Shown: positions 1-11,680, counted from the stretch's first letter. The stretch: 64,000 bases of DNA from Coprobacillaceae bacterium UN01-12pH3A (GCA_027676805.1 JAQENU010000002.1:310001-374000), one strand, 5' to 3'. Notes: generated from the sequence alone by a model not told the origin. Made by a program: numbers and translations.

Positions 1-1137
<1,137 letters not shown>

Positions 1138-1207
1138 TTAATAATACATGTTATATCTTACCAAAAATCCTATTAAGATACAATATCCTTTATCTTTGCA
1201 TAAACAA

Positions 1208-1229
1208 AACATGAGGACCGCCTCATGCT
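1208..1229 (-). terminator. Rho-independent terminator after the TPM-domain gene
   Basis: On the minus strand the stem GCATGAGG-CGGT-CCTCATG is followed by TTTTG. It lies just past the stop codon at 1233 and would end the telA/lemA/TPM operon before proS. Confidence 0.7.
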
Positions 1230-1232
1230 TAA

Positions 1233-2198
1233 TTAATGTCTGCCTACTCCGCCACCGCTGGAACGACCACCCCCGCTGCCTCTTGATCGGCTTACTGAAG
1301 AAGAAGAGGGTGAGCTTGGCTTAGAGACAGGTTTGGAAATCGGCGAAGAAACTCTAGTACTGCTGCGTCTGCGTGGCGATGGACTGGATGACTTGACTAC
1401 CAGTTTCGAGGTATAACGCGGTGCTTCTTCATAAATGATCGTTGTGGGTGTAACTGGCGGTGGTGTTTGTCTCTCATTCACCGGTCTTTTTGGTTCACTC
1501 TTCTTAACTTTCGGTGCTTTTACTTTTTCTGTAGAAATCACCGAAGGTTTTTTAGGCTCCTCTAAGATTTCAGCTCCCTCTAATTTTTTTAATGCATTTT
1601 TATTTTTTTTAATACGATATGCCAATAAAATGACGATACCACCCCATATTGCACTCAAAAACACTTTGATCGGATAAGTAAGCTGAACTGTTTCCTTAGA
1701 AATAGAATAATAATAATTATCCAGTTTAGAACAAATGCTGTTAAAAGCTCCCTCTATTCGGGTATCATAATTATTACCATAATCAACCATATCGTTAAAT
1801 TCATAGTTATATACGACATTAGCGAGGAATGAATCAGAAACGATCGATTTGATCCCATCCCCCTGCATGATCCAATAATCCTTTTGCTCCGTGACAATAA
1901 GAATCAACACCCCATTATTCTTGTCTTTATCGCCAAGTCCCCAACTATTGAATAACTCATACGCATAATCTGAGGCAGATAAGCCTTCGGTTGTTTTAAC
2001 GGTTACGACAACTACCTGTGCGCCGCTTTGTCTTTCCAAGCTTGCCCCCCTCTCATTAATCTTTGAAATAGTAGAAGAAGATAAGATACCTGCACTATCA
2101 TTGCAGTATTGTCCATTGTCTTCGACAATTGCTTGGATTGGGGTGATCATGATGATAAAAATGAATAAACATATTAGAATAGTCATGTATTTTTTCAT
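1233..2198 (-). CDS. TPM-domain (YgcG-like) secreted or membrane protein
   Basis: An N-terminal signal or anchor helix (ICLFIFIIMITPIQA) is followed by a TPM domain at about residues 30-150, with the family-typical segments NDSAGILS, YAYELFNSWGLGDK and NNGVLILIV. A second membrane helix (about 180-200) leads to a basic tail and then a Ser/Pro/Arg-rich segment ending in a GGGRSSGGG-type glycine cluster. Such Ser/Gly tails are typical of TPM proteins. The in-frame GTG at 2210 overlaps the lemA stop, but the ATG at 2198 is better placed behind GGATAGGATA and is used here. LemA and TPM proteins are often adjacent; their joint role at the membrane is not settled. Last gene of the operon. Confidence 0.85.
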   Translation of the reverse strand: MKKYMTILICLFIFIIMITPIQAIVEDNGQYCNDSAGILSSSTISKINERGASLERQSGAQVVVVTVKTTEGLSASDYAYELFNSWGLGDKDKNNGVLILIVTEQKDYWIMQGDGIKSIVSDSFLANVVYNYEFNDMVDYGNNYDTRIEGAFNSICSKLDNYYYSISKETVQLTYPIKVFLSAIWGGIVILLAYRIKKNKNALKKLEGAEILEEPKKPSVISTEKVKAPKVKKSEPKRPVNERQTPPPVTPTTIIYEEAPRYTSKLVVKSSSPSPRRRSSTRVSSPISKPVSKPSSPSSSSVSRSRGSGGGRSSGGGVGRH

Positions 2199-2209
2199 TA
2201 TCCTATCCA

Positions 2210-2737
2210 CTATGCAAATAATTCTGCATTCCCTTTCCCAACAATTTCTTTAAATATGGAAATCGGAAAATGAGTCAGTTCCTCGTTCCATTTCTTTACC
2301 GCTTGATTATAATTCTCTTTTGAACGTGAAATCAAATCATAGGCTGAATAAAAGTTTTGATAAATCTGATTCAGCAAGCGTTCATTTTCCGTTAGCGACA
2401 TTTGTCCTACCATACTCATTTTAAGAGCGTCAAACGAAGACTGTAGCTTAACAAAGGCAATGTATTTCTCATGCTTAGCTGAAACTTCATTAAAGATATT
2501 CAAATCTGTTTCCAATCGATCAATTAAGTTATTATCCTTATTCTCATTCTTCGCTAAAACAATCAGGCTCGCTGCATACTGGGACTGACGTTCCAATTCC
2601 GGCTGGAGCTGCTGAACATAGATGGATTCGACTTGATCGCTTTTTTGTATAACGGCTTTGCTTCCGCCTAAAAAGACAGCCACCGCGATCATTAATCCCA
2701 TGATCATGGCGGCTGTTTTATAATTTTTAAAGTTCAT
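2210..2737 (-). CDS. lemA: LemA family protein
   Basis: A 175-residue protein with one N-terminal transmembrane helix (about residues 9-27) followed by long amphipathic helices, the LemA layout. The C-terminal segment YNQAVKKWNEELTHFPIS matches the family signature of Tyr-Asn, an aromatic and a late Phe-Pro. The ATG follows GCAGGTGA. The gene ends exactly at the region where the TPM gene starts and follows telA by 17 bp, so the genes are co-transcribed. The biochemical function of LemA proteins is unknown. The family call rests on layout and the C-terminal motif. Confidence 0.75.
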   Translation of the reverse strand: MNFKNYKTAAMIMGLMIAVAVFLGGSKAVIQKSDQVESIYVQQLQPELERQSQYAASLIVLAKNENKDNNLIDRLETDLNIFNEVSAKHEKYIAFVKLQSSFDALKMSMVGQMSLTENERLLNQIYQNFYSAYDLISRSKENYNQAVKKWNEELTHFPISIFKEIVGKGNAELFA

Positions 2738-2754
2738 TCGTGTTCACCTGCTTA

Positions 2755-3903
2755 CTATGCACGAATATCTAATAATTTCTGTTTCAATTCTCCCTCAATA
2801 CGTTGTAATTCTTTTTCGGCTTCAATACGTTTCTGTTTACCTTCGTCTTGAATTTTCACAACTTCATCCAACGTTTCGATTAAAGATTGATTTGTATGCT
2901 TTAAGGTTTCTAAATCAATAATTCCACGTTCAGATTCTTTAGCTGTTTCAATCGTTCCCATTTTCAATGTATCCGCATTTTTCTTCAATAAGTCATTTGT
3001 CATTTCCGTTACACTTCTTTGGGCTTCCATTGCTTCACGTGAATGCTGAATCCCTAATGCCAATACCATTTGTGATTTCCATAATGGAATTGTATTGACG
3101 ATGACAGACTGAATCTTTTCTGCCATCAGTGTATCATTATTTTGCACTAAACGAATCTGCGGTGCCATTTGAATCGCTACGATTCGAGTCAATTCCAAAT
3201 CATGGATCTTCTTTTCAAAACGGTTGATTAAACTTGCATAGTCATTGGCAGCCTGTGAATCTTCCGGTGTTTGAGTCTGCTGAGCCTTTTCCACTAATTT
3301 AGGCAGTTCTTCTGCTTTTGCTTTTTCCAGTTTTTTCTTACCCGCTAAAATATAAAGTGTTAATTCTTTATAGTTTGTCATGTTTAATTCATACATCTGA
3401 TCTAACATGGCAATATCTTTTAATAATGTCACCTGATGATTTTCTAAGTTACGTGTAATCTTATCTACATTTGATCCCACTTTAGAATATCTTGCTTTAA
3501 TTTCTTCTGTCTTACTTCTTGCTTTTTTGAACATTCCGAAGAACCCTTTGTTTTCTTCCGTTCCCATATCCATTTCTTTTAATTCTCCGACTAAAGACGA
3601 TACCATATCTCCTATTTCGCCCAGATCCTTTGTACGCACTTTATCCAGAGTAGATTCTGAAAATCCAGAAATCTTATTTTGAGCTGCTGCCCCATACTGT
3701 AAAACTAACTGAGAATTGGTAATATCAATTTTTTCTGAAAAATCTTCTACTAATTTCTTTTCTTCCGGTGTTAATTTTGATTCCTCCAAATCAGATTCCG
3801 GTAAAGCTTCTTCCACCGGTTTGATTTTTGGCTCTTCAACCGCCGCACTTTCTCCTAACGGATCTAATGTCAAAGTTGGCATTTTTACTTCTTTTTCTTC
3901 CAT
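2755..3903 (-). CDS. telA: TelA/YaaN-like toxic anion resistance protein
   Basis: A 382-residue, charged, largely helical soluble protein without membrane segments. It has the TelA family pattern: the segment VSSLVGELKEMDMG followed by a FGMFKKARSKTEEIKARY stretch, then the central IRLVQNNDTLMAEKIQ and IPLWKSQMVLAL segments that are the most conserved part of the family. Family members are linked to tellurite and other stress tolerance. In Bacillus the homologue lies next to xpaC, and here an xpaC-like gene ends one base before the telA start codon. The ATG has GAGGAGAAAAACTAA upstream. Probably acts at the membrane with the XpaC-like proteins; that is inferred from gene order. Confidence 0.9.
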   Translation of the reverse strand: MEEKEVKMPTLTLDPLGESAAVEEPKIKPVEEALPESDLEESKLTPEEKKLVEDFSEKIDITNSQLVLQYGAAAQNKISGFSESTLDKVRTKDLGEIGDMVSSLVGELKEMDMGTEENKGFFGMFKKARSKTEEIKARYSKVGSNVDKITRNLENHQVTLLKDIAMLDQMYELNMTNYKELTLYILAGKKKLEKAKAEELPKLVEKAQQTQTPEDSQAANDYASLINRFEKKIHDLELTRIVAIQMAPQIRLVQNNDTLMAEKIQSVIVNTIPLWKSQMVLALGIQHSREAMEAQRSVTEMTNDLLKKNADTLKMGTIETAKESERGIIDLETLKHTNQSLIETLDEVVKIQDEGKQKRIEAEKELQRIEGELKQKLLDIRA

Positions 3904-4569
3904 TTAGTTTTTCTCCTCTTTCATTTCATCTAACAATAAACCATCTTGATGCAGCATTGTTTTTAGTACTTCAATCTCTGCATTGGCATCAATCATCTGA
4001 TTTTGATATAACTCTTCATACTTATGATGAATCGCTTGCTTCATCATTTCTACTGCTCCTTCAATTTCCCTAGCCGTTTCTTTCACTTTTCCTTTTGGCC
4101 CACTCAGTGTTTCATAGTAAGCATAGGTTTGAAGCAATTCGATTAAAGCCGGTAAATAATAAGCTAATAGTTTTCTTATACTCGATGTATCTTCCGGATG
4201 TTCACGCAAATATTTGAATATCTGCTTAATCGTACTGACAATTTCATTAAGCTCCTGACTAATTTTTTCATCTTCAATCCCTTGGTTTAGCTCATTTAAA
4301 GCCTGCATTTGTGTCGCTGCTTCTTTTTCCATCTCAGCTAAAGTCAAGGTACTTTCAACAGGATCCTGATTCACCACTTTTTGTATTGTTAGATCGTGAA
4401 AAACAAAGCTTCTTAACACGACATATACCGCTATCCCAAGTCCTGTCAAAATAAAATAATCCGTTATGCGATACAGATCAAATACGAAGGCATATATTAA
4501 ACAAAAAATACCAACTCCATAAAATAGATACGGTGAGCGAATTTTATTTTTAATTGTCATTTGCCCCAT
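3904..4569 (-). CDS. xpaC: XpaC-like membrane protein (first of three)
   Basis: Two hydrophobic helices (about residues 15-60) are followed by a long cytoplasmic helical domain. The conserved end, with REIEGAVEMMKQAIHHKYEE and AEIEVLKTMLHQDGLL, is the XpaC signature. The family was named for hydrolysis of a chromogenic phosphate substrate, but no enzymatic active site is evident and the function is unproven. The upstream GTG at 4578 sits too close to AAAGGAT; the ATG at 4569 is better spaced. The gene directly abuts telA, the classic xpaC-telA pair. Confidence 0.85.
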   Translation of the reverse strand: MGQMTIKNKIRSPYLFYGVGIFCLIYAFVFDLYRITDYFILTGLGIAVYVVLRSFVFHDLTIQKVVNQDPVESTLTLAEMEKEAATQMQALNELNQGIEDEKISQELNEIVSTIKQIFKYLREHPEDTSSIRKLLAYYLPALIELLQTYAYYETLSGPKGKVKETAREIEGAVEMMKQAIHHKYEELYQNQMIDANAEIEVLKTMLHQDGLLLDEMKEEKN

Positions 4570-4620
4570 TTTTTGCACATCCTTTAATTAACATTATACA
4601 TGGTTTTCGTTTATTTTCAA

Positions 4621-5118
4621 TTAGGACTTTTTGATCCTTCCCATCATATATTCATCTACATATGCTCCGTTTCTAATCGATGCTTGACGTTGTGTTCCTT
4701 CGATTTCAAATCCGTATTTCTTATATAGATTAATGGCTTTTTCGTTATCTACAAAAACATTTAATTCAACTCTTACAAGCATCAGCCAATTATCCGCAAT
4801 ATCTAATGCCGCTTCCATCAAGCTGCTGCCGATATGCTGATTCTGATAGCGATGATCAACCATTATGCCAATTGTTCCGCAATGACGACGACGCGGACTT
4901 CCTTCGACGGTTAATCCAATGTCACCGATGATCTCTCCATCTTCCGTCACGGCAACAAAACGGTGATCATTCACATCTAAATTTTCTATACCTTTACGAT
5001 TTCTTTCCAGTCGTTCAGAGGGTATGCCAAGGATATTCTCAAATACTCCCGGCATCCTGCGCAAACGATTGATCCCCACTTCATCTCCTTGTTGAATCGG
5101 ACGTATTGTATATTTCAT
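4621..5118 (-). CDS. GNAT family N-acetyltransferase
   Basis: A 165-residue acetyltransferase of the GNAT fold. It shows the acetyl-CoA binding region around YQNQHIGSSLMEAAL (Q-x-x-G-x-G/S-like pyrophosphate loop) and the downstream VELNVFVDNEKAINLYKKYGFE segment typical of RimI/SpeG-like enzymes. The acceptor is not predictable from sequence. It lies inside the XpaC/TelA operon on the same strand with short spacers, but is unrelated in fold to its neighbours; it may be a passenger or may modify a protein of the same system. Confidence 0.88.
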   Translation of the reverse strand: MKYTIRPIQQGDEVGINRLRRMPGVFENILGIPSERLERNRKGIENLDVNDHRFVAVTEDGEIIGDIGLTVEGSPRRRHCGTIGIMVDHRYQNQHIGSSLMEAALDIADNWLMLVRVELNVFVDNEKAINLYKKYGFEIEGTQRQASIRNGAYVDEYMMGRIKKS

Positions 5119-5154
5119 TTTATCTCTCCCTTGTCTTATTTAATATTTTTATCA

Positions 5155-5799
5155 TTATTGCTGTTTCAGCATCGTTTCTAAAGCCGCAATATCTGCTGTC
5201 ACATCTGTAATTTTCTCACTGTAGAAAACCTGTATTTTTTCTTCTAATTCTTCCCTTACAAAATGACTGCTTTTTTCGATCTCCTGCAGTCCTTCTTGCA
5301 TTTCTTTGCTGATCATTGAATCTTTTTCATATTTGATATACAACGTCAATAGCTCCATAAAGGGAGACATATAGGAATCAAACAGCTTTTGCAATGGTTT
5401 TATTTGATCGGGATTGTCGATTGCATATTGCAGCATAATTTTAATGATAACGATCATTTTTTCCAGTTCATCATTTAAACGATCGGACTCAATGTTTTCT
5501 TTACCCGCTTTTAAAGTGTTAATACACTGATTCATTTGTTCCAATAATTCTCTCTGATTCTCTTTTAGAAATTTCCCCAGCCGATGTTCAACAACCCTTG
5601 CCCGCACTCTTTTACCATTACTGAAAAGACGGGCCAATCCATAAATGATTGCACAAATAAAAATGTCCGCCGGAATATTATATAAAAGTGATTTAGGGGC
5701 AGTGAAATAAAAGAATGCCCAAAAAACAAGCAGGATGACTGCCGGTGCAGGTGAAGGAATATATACACTGTAGACTAACCCGACATTATCTTCACTCAT
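5155..5799 (-). CDS. XpaC-like membrane protein (second of three)
   Basis: A 214-residue protein with two hydrophobic helices near the N-terminus (about residues 15-60) and a helical cytoplasmic domain ending in TADIAALETMLKQQ. This matches the ends of the other two XpaC-like proteins at the AxIxxLxTMLxQ motif, although overall identity looks low. The start has AAAAGGAGGAATAACAG upstream and overlaps the end of the preceding gene by 8 bp, which suggests translational coupling. Confidence 0.75.
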   Translation of the reverse strand: MSEDNVGLVYSVYIPSPAPAVILLVFWAFFYFTAPKSLLYNIPADIFICAIIYGLARLFSNGKRVRARVVEHRLGKFLKENQRELLEQMNQCINTLKAGKENIESDRLNDELEKMIVIIKIMLQYAIDNPDQIKPLQKLFDSYMSPFMELLTLYIKYEKDSMISKEMQEGLQEIEKSSHFVREELEEKIQVFYSEKITDVTADIAALETMLKQQ

Positions 5800-7015
5800 C
5801 TGTTATTCCTCCTTTTAATTTATCTAGTGAATCCTCAAGCAGTCCTTCTTGATGAAGCAAAGTATTCAGCATTGCAATATTCGCTCCTGTAGCCATCGAT
5901 TCTTCCTGATAAAACTGATCTATCTTCTTATTCAGAGCCTGTTTCATACTCTCTAATGAGGCTTCTATCTTTGTCAGTGTTACTTTCATGTCCTCACTCA
6001 AATTAGGTATTTCATCATATAATTGATATACTTCTAAAAGCTTCATGACAGTTGGCAAATAATAATCTAAAAACTTATTCATCGAGCTAGCCTGACTTGG
6101 ATATTTTGCAAGATATTTCATGATGGCTTCTACTAAATGGATAATTGCCTCAATATCCCGGCTCACTTTCTCATCTGGAATCTTTTCATTATAATCTTTC
6201 AATAATACGATCTGTTTCTTAGCTTTATTATCCATCGTTTTCTGATCTTCCTTTAGCTTCTGTTCAATGAGCGGCTGGATATCCTTTGGTGTATCCTCTG
6301 TTTTTTCAATATCTGCAATACGTTTTGTGTAGAAATAAAATATGACGTAAATAATCAATCCAACAACAATATCAAGGAATAGATTATCGGTATATTTACT
6401 AGGCCAGAACACAATAAAAGCTAACCAACAGATCACAGTCCCTACTACAGCCTCAAAGGAGAATTTAAAAATAGGAGGCTTTTTTTCGATTGGTTTTGCT
6501 GGACCTGAATCGCTTTGTTGAGTTATTGTTTTAGCCTGCTTTAATAAAGCTAAAGTTTGTTTAATATGTTTAAGATCTTTTTCCTGTTGGAAAGGAGAGT
6601 TATCCTTTGTTTCAATGACTTTATGAAAATCTGAAATTATATGTTTTATATAAAGTTTTCGCACTTCTATATCAATAGACTGACTTAACTCCCGAATTAG
6701 CGTCTCAATATGGATCGGAATATTTTGATTTTCCTCTGCATGATATTTCTTTTCAAGATTTAACAAATCTAAAACAGCGGAAATATAATTGCTGATTGTC
6801 GTGAATGATTCTTTAGAAACAGCTGCTTGTTTACTGTAGTAATCAAATAAAGCACTTAAATCATCTGTCATCTTCTTTATATTATCCTTTATGGCATGAT
6901 TAGAGGTTTCTTTACAAACGTTTTCAAACACTTCCATCGTATTAAAAATATTTTCCTGCCAAGACACGTTCTCCTGATCAGTCTGGAGAGAATTCACGTT
7001 TGATTCCTTTTCCAT
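5792..7015 (-). CDS. Long XpaC-like membrane protein with N-terminal helical extension (third of three)
   Basis: About 407 residues. A cytoplasmic helical N-terminal half (1-180) precedes two membrane helices (about 185-235), and a C-terminal XpaC-type domain ends in GANIAMLNTLLHQEGLL. The ATG at 7015 is chosen over the upstream in-frame start at 7033 because GGGGAGGAGAAGAACA immediately precedes it. It is the first gene of the operon running down to 1233. The N-terminal extension is not seen in the other two copies and resembles the helical periodicity of the XpaC domain itself, so this may be an internal duplication. Confidence 0.78.
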   Translation of the reverse strand: MEKESNVNSLQTDQENVSWQENIFNTMEVFENVCKETSNHAIKDNIKKMTDDLSALFDYYSKQAAVSKESFTTISNYISAVLDLLNLEKKYHAEENQNIPIHIETLIRELSQSIDIEVRKLYIKHIISDFHKVIETKDNSPFQQEKDLKHIKQTLALLKQAKTITQQSDSGPAKPIEKKPPIFKFSFEAVVGTVICWLAFIVFWPSKYTDNLFLDIVVGLIIYVIFYFYTKRIADIEKTEDTPKDIQPLIEQKLKEDQKTMDNKAKKQIVLLKDYNEKIPDEKVSRDIEAIIHLVEAIMKYLAKYPSQASSMNKFLDYYLPTVMKLLEVYQLYDEIPNLSEDMKVTLTKIEASLESMKQALNKKIDQFYQEESMATGANIAMLNTLLHQEGLLEDSLDKLKGGITDE

Positions 7016-7084
7016 TGTTCTTCTCCTCCCCATCGTTTATTTTATCCTTAACTATCATTATATATGTTTTCCTCTTAATTGAAA

Positions 7085-7109
7085 ATAAAAAAGGAGCCTA
7101 AGCTCCTAA
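7085..7109 (-). terminator. Rho-independent terminator after groEL
   Basis: On the minus strand GGAGC-TTAG-GCTCC is followed by TTTTTTATTTT, four bases beyond the groEL stop codon. It separates groESL from the XpaC operon. Confidence 0.85.
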
Positions 7110-7112
7110 TTA

Positions 7113-9019
<1,907 letters not shown>

Positions 9020-9033
9020 ATTAATTCCTCCTT

Positions 9034-9060
9034 CTGGCACTCATCACTTTTTAGTGCTAA
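9034..9060. promoter_or_regulatory. CIRCE operator, proximal copy
   Basis: Inverted repeat with a 9-bp loop. The left half CTGGCACTC matches 7 of 9 of TTAGCACTC and the right half TAGTGCTAA matches 8 of 9 of GAGTGCTAA. It lies between the promoter and the groES ribosome binding site, where HrcA repressor would bind. Confidence 0.9.
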
Positions 9061-9064
9061 TATT

Positions 9065-9092
9065 ATTATAGCTCTTTCTAGCAGTTTGTCAA
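9065..9092 (-). promoter_or_regulatory. groESL promoter
   Basis: On the minus strand TTGACA (9092-9087), a 16-bp spacer and TATAAT (9070-9065). It is flanked by CIRCE copies on both sides, so HrcA could block both polymerase binding and escape. Confidence 0.85.
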
Positions 9093-9104
9093 TATGAGTG
9101 CTAA
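9078..9104. promoter_or_regulatory. CIRCE operator, distal copy
   Basis: A perfect right half GAGTGCTAA, a 9-bp loop and a weaker left half CTAGCAGTT (6 of 9). It overlaps the -35 box of the groESL promoter. Confidence 0.78.
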
Positions 9105-9202
9105 AACTTTTTTAATATAATTTTAGTCATCTTTTCTCTTCAATTTCTGTCTAAATATGATACAATAGATAAGTAAAATAACTAAAAAGATTATCGTGGT
9201 TG

Positions 9203-9246
9203 CTCGCTTTAGGCGAGTTATCTTTAGAGGCTTTATTAAAGCCCTT
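9203..9246 (+). other. Two adjacent hairpins in the leader of the 9276 gene
   Basis: Two short inverted repeats lie in tandem. CTCGC-TTTAG-GCGAG is at 9203-9217 and GGCTTTA-TTAAAGCC at 9229-9243. They lie about 30-75 bp upstream of the start codon and after a possible -10 box (TACAAT near 9160). They could stabilise the mRNA or form a small regulatory leader. I do not recognise a riboswitch class. Confidence 0.4.
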
Positions 9247-9275
9247 ACAATATGATTATAAAGGAGATTAAAGAT

Positions 9276-9617
9276 ATGGTTGTCGTTATTGTTTCACCTG
9301 TTACTCAAAAGATTGTCAACGCATTGAATACTGTTGAAGATTATCATTTCATTAAATCAAAAGGACCTCGCTGTTTTTATTATACTGAGGGTAAAGAGGG
9401 CGATGCTGCTACTATTTATAAAACTAAAAAACTGATTGTTCAATTGATCGGTGCTGTCTATGTATTTGAAGCCTATGGCATTTATAATGGGATGATTGAT
9501 TTATTCAGCTATCTGCCGCCGGAAAAGAAAGATAAGAATAAATATTATAATCAAACGAAAAAAGATATCAGCGAAGAAGAACTGCAGGCATGGAAAAAAG
9601 AAAATAATATTGTTTAA
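9276..9617 (+). CDS. Uncharacterised small protein
   Basis: I do not recognise this 113-residue protein. It has an amphipathic N-terminal half with alternating hydrophobic residues (VVVIVSPVTQKIVNAL), a middle hydrophobic stretch (IVQLIGAVYVFEAYGIYNGM) and a charged C-terminal tail rich in Lys and Glu. The longer frame from ATG 9252 is rejected as the start because AAAGGAG lies inside it, 9 bp before the ATG at 9276. It is monocistronic, with two leader hairpins upstream and a terminator downstream. Confidence 0.7.
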   Translation: MVVVIVSPVTQKIVNALNTVEDYHFIKSKGPRCFYYTEGKEGDAATIYKTKKLIVQLIGAVYVFEAYGIYNGMIDLFSYLPPEKKDKNKYYNQTKKDISEEELQAWKKENNIV

Positions 9618-9627
9618 TATAAAATAT

Positions 9628-9661
9628 GGGAACCATATCATTGTTAGCTGGGTTCCTTTTA
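9628..9661 (+). terminator. Rho-independent terminator
   Basis: GGGAACC and GGGTTCC arms separated by 15 bp, followed by TTTT, 11 bp past the stop codon of the small protein gene. Confidence 0.75.
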
Positions 9662-9708
9662 AAATGCTTTATTAATGCTTACTAAAATATAAAAGAAAGT
9701 GGGATACT

Positions 9709-10578
9709 ATGAATATATTAAAATCAAAGAAAAATAAAGAATATATGTGGATGTTTATTGGATCCTTGCTATTTTGTGCCGGATTAAACTGGTTTATTGT
9801 GCCGGTTGGTCTCTATAACGGCGGTACTGTCGGGATCTCACAGATCATTCGATCATTACTGCAGGATTATATTCATTTGCCAGCAGGATTTGATATTGCG
9901 GGTATTATCAATTTTTTGATTAACCTTCCCCTTCTATTCTTAGCTTATTCTAAATTTGGGAAAGATTTGTTTTTGAAAACACTCTTTAGTGTAATCACTC
10001 AAACGATATTATTTTCAATATTAACCATTCCACAGATTCCGATCATCGATGAGCAAATCACAGCCTGTCTGATTGGCGGATTAATGGCAGGAGCCGGTGT
10101 TGGTCTTACCTTGCGTGCAGGGGGTTCAGGCGGTGGTGCTGATGTGCTGGGATTATACTTTACCCAAAGATTTAAAGATTTTAGTGTTGGGAAAATGACT
10201 TTAATCATTAATGCTGTTGTTTATAGTACCTGTGCTATTTTATTTGACCTTCAAGTGGCTATCTATTCCATTATTTATTCTGCTGTTTATTCCATTGTTG
10301 TGGATAAGATTCATTTACAGAACATCAATTCCAGTGTCATGATTTTCACAAAACAAGAGAACTTATATAAAAAGATTATTGAGAATCTGCGACGTGGCAC
10401 TACTTATTGGAAAGGAACTGGCGGATATACACAGACAGATACTTATGTCATTGTAACAGTATTATCTAAATATGAAATCCAGCAGCTAAAACAGTTACTG
10501 ACCGTTGAAGACCCTCATGCGTTTATCATCGTCAACAACGATTTGGAAATTATCGGAAATTACGAATTAAGATTGTAA
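9709..10578 (+). CDS. YitT family membrane protein with C-terminal DUF2179 domain
   Basis: A 289-residue integral membrane protein. The N-terminal part (to about residue 205) has around five hydrophobic helices with the family motif LRAGGSGGGADVLGLY, which is glycine-rich and typical of YitT proteins. A soluble C-terminal domain of about 80 residues (from SSVMIFTKQ to ITVEDPHAFIIVNN) is the ferredoxin-like DUF2179 fold. The substrate is unknown. It is a single gene between two terminators. A shorter relative without the C-terminal domain is at 12559-13188. Confidence 0.9.
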   Translation: MNILKSKKNKEYMWMFIGSLLFCAGLNWFIVPVGLYNGGTVGISQIIRSLLQDYIHLPAGFDIAGIINFLINLPLLFLAYSKFGKDLFLKTLFSVITQTILFSILTIPQIPIIDEQITACLIGGLMAGAGVGLTLRAGGSGGGADVLGLYFTQRFKDFSVGKMTLIINAVVYSTCAILFDLQVAIYSIIYSAVYSIVVDKIHLQNINSSVMIFTKQENLYKKIIENLRRGTTYWKGTGGYTQTDTYVIVTVLSKYEIQQLKQLLTVEDPHAFIIVNNDLEIIGNYELRL

Positions 10579-10640
10579 TATATAGTTCTTTATTTAAGGA
10601 ATACTTTAGTCAACCATCATTTATTTTCACGCCAAGTATA

Positions 10641-10705
10641 TAAAAAGGAATCCAAATGTACTCCCGCTTTTGAGGACGCTACATCATGGATTCCTTTTCT
10701 TTTTA
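10641..10705. terminator. Bidirectional terminator between convergent genes
   Basis: A long stem with GGAATCCA and TGGATTCC arms, flanked by A-rich sequence on the left and TTTTCTTTTT on the right. It sits between the converging YitT gene and the first LicC-like gene and can serve both. Confidence 0.85.
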
Positions 10706-10708
10706 GGT

Positions 10709-11614
10709 TTAGCTTCTATAGATTGGATCAATCTCTTTTAATTCGTTGAATGTATCAATTTCAATAATATCTTCTTGCTGACAAGGGCGTATATAAACCG
10801 TATGTGCTTTTAAACAAATATCTAAAGCCACAACATCCCAGTACTTTTCTTTGCCCCCCGGACTCTTAAATACCATATCAATATCTTCTGCCATCTGTCT
10901 ACCATCTTTTTGATCCCAGTAAGAAATTCCCACCATTTGATAGCAGTCGATACCTCCTACCTGAACCTTTTTAATCACCTTATTATTCGTCAGAAAGCAC
11001 CAATCATCGGTTCTTTCTTTTTTTATTCCTAAGTAATTTGTATGATATTCATATTTTCTGATCAGCTGAGGGTTTGACAAAACTAAATCAGATTCTAATA
11101 TGTAGGCATTTTCAAACAAATCTTTTGCATAATACGCACTGGAAATGTTATTGGATTCATTATAAAGCGGATTTTCAATGAAGCGAATCATTGGATACTT
11201 TTCTAACAGCACTTCAAACTGTTCCTTTAAATAGCCGCGTACGATGTAAATCTCTTCTATTCCGGCATTCACCACAGCATCCAACAATGTCTCAATAATT
11301 CTTTTTTCCTTTACACGAATCAACGGCTTAGGCGTATTAAGTGTAATTGGAACTAATCTTGAACCAAATCCCGCGGCAAAGAATATAGCCCGTTTAACAC
11401 GATAAGGCTCCAATGCCGCATATCCTTTTGCACTAAGATCATAGCGACTTGTTCCCACCTCTATAATTAATTCTTTATCAAATAGATTGGTAATCGTTTT
11501 ATTAATGGTTCCAACTGATAATTCCAATAATTTCGCTAAAAGGCGCTGAGGGATCTTTTGCTCTCTATTTCTTTCTATATAAGTTAATACTTCAAATTCA
11601 TTGCTTGATAACAT
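10709..11614 (-). CDS. LicC-like nucleotidyltransferase with N-terminal winged helix (copy 1)
   Basis: A MarR-like winged-helix domain (residues 1-70, LLAKLLELSVGTINKTI as the helix-turn-helix) is fused to a sugar-nucleotidyltransferase-type domain. The latter has the signature FFAAGFGSRLVPIT followed by TPKPLI, and the metal-binding DLVL region (ILESDLVLSN). The C-terminal QEDIIEIDTFNEL matches CTP:phosphocholine cytidylyltransferases of the LicC type. It probably makes a CDP-linked headgroup, but the substrate is not proven. The ATG follows GACGGAGGGTG. The neighbouring gene is a paralogue of equal length, separated by a terminator. Confidence 0.85.
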   Translation of the reverse strand: MLSSNEFEVLTYIERNREQKIPQRLLAKLLELSVGTINKTITNLFDKELIIEVGTSRYDLSAKGYAALEPYRVKRAIFFAAGFGSRLVPITLNTPKPLIRVKEKRIIETLLDAVVNAGIEEIYIVRGYLKEQFEVLLEKYPMIRFIENPLYNESNNISSAYYAKDLFENAYILESDLVLSNPQLIRKYEYHTNYLGIKKERTDDWCFLTNNKVIKKVQVGGIDCYQMVGISYWDQKDGRQMAEDIDMVFKSPGGKEKYWDVVALDICLKAHTVYIRPCQQEDIIEIDTFNELKEIDPIYRS

Positions 11615-11654
11615 TTTACACCCTCCGTCTCACATTATTATAGTGAATAGGAAA

Positions 11655-11680
11655 ATAAAAAGTCAAGATAAATCTTGACT
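11655..11680 (-). terminator. Rho-independent terminator after copy 2
   Basis: GTCAAGAT-TT-ATCTTGAC followed by TTTTTATTTT on the minus strand, overlapping the stop codon of the upstream LicC-like gene. Confidence 0.82.
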
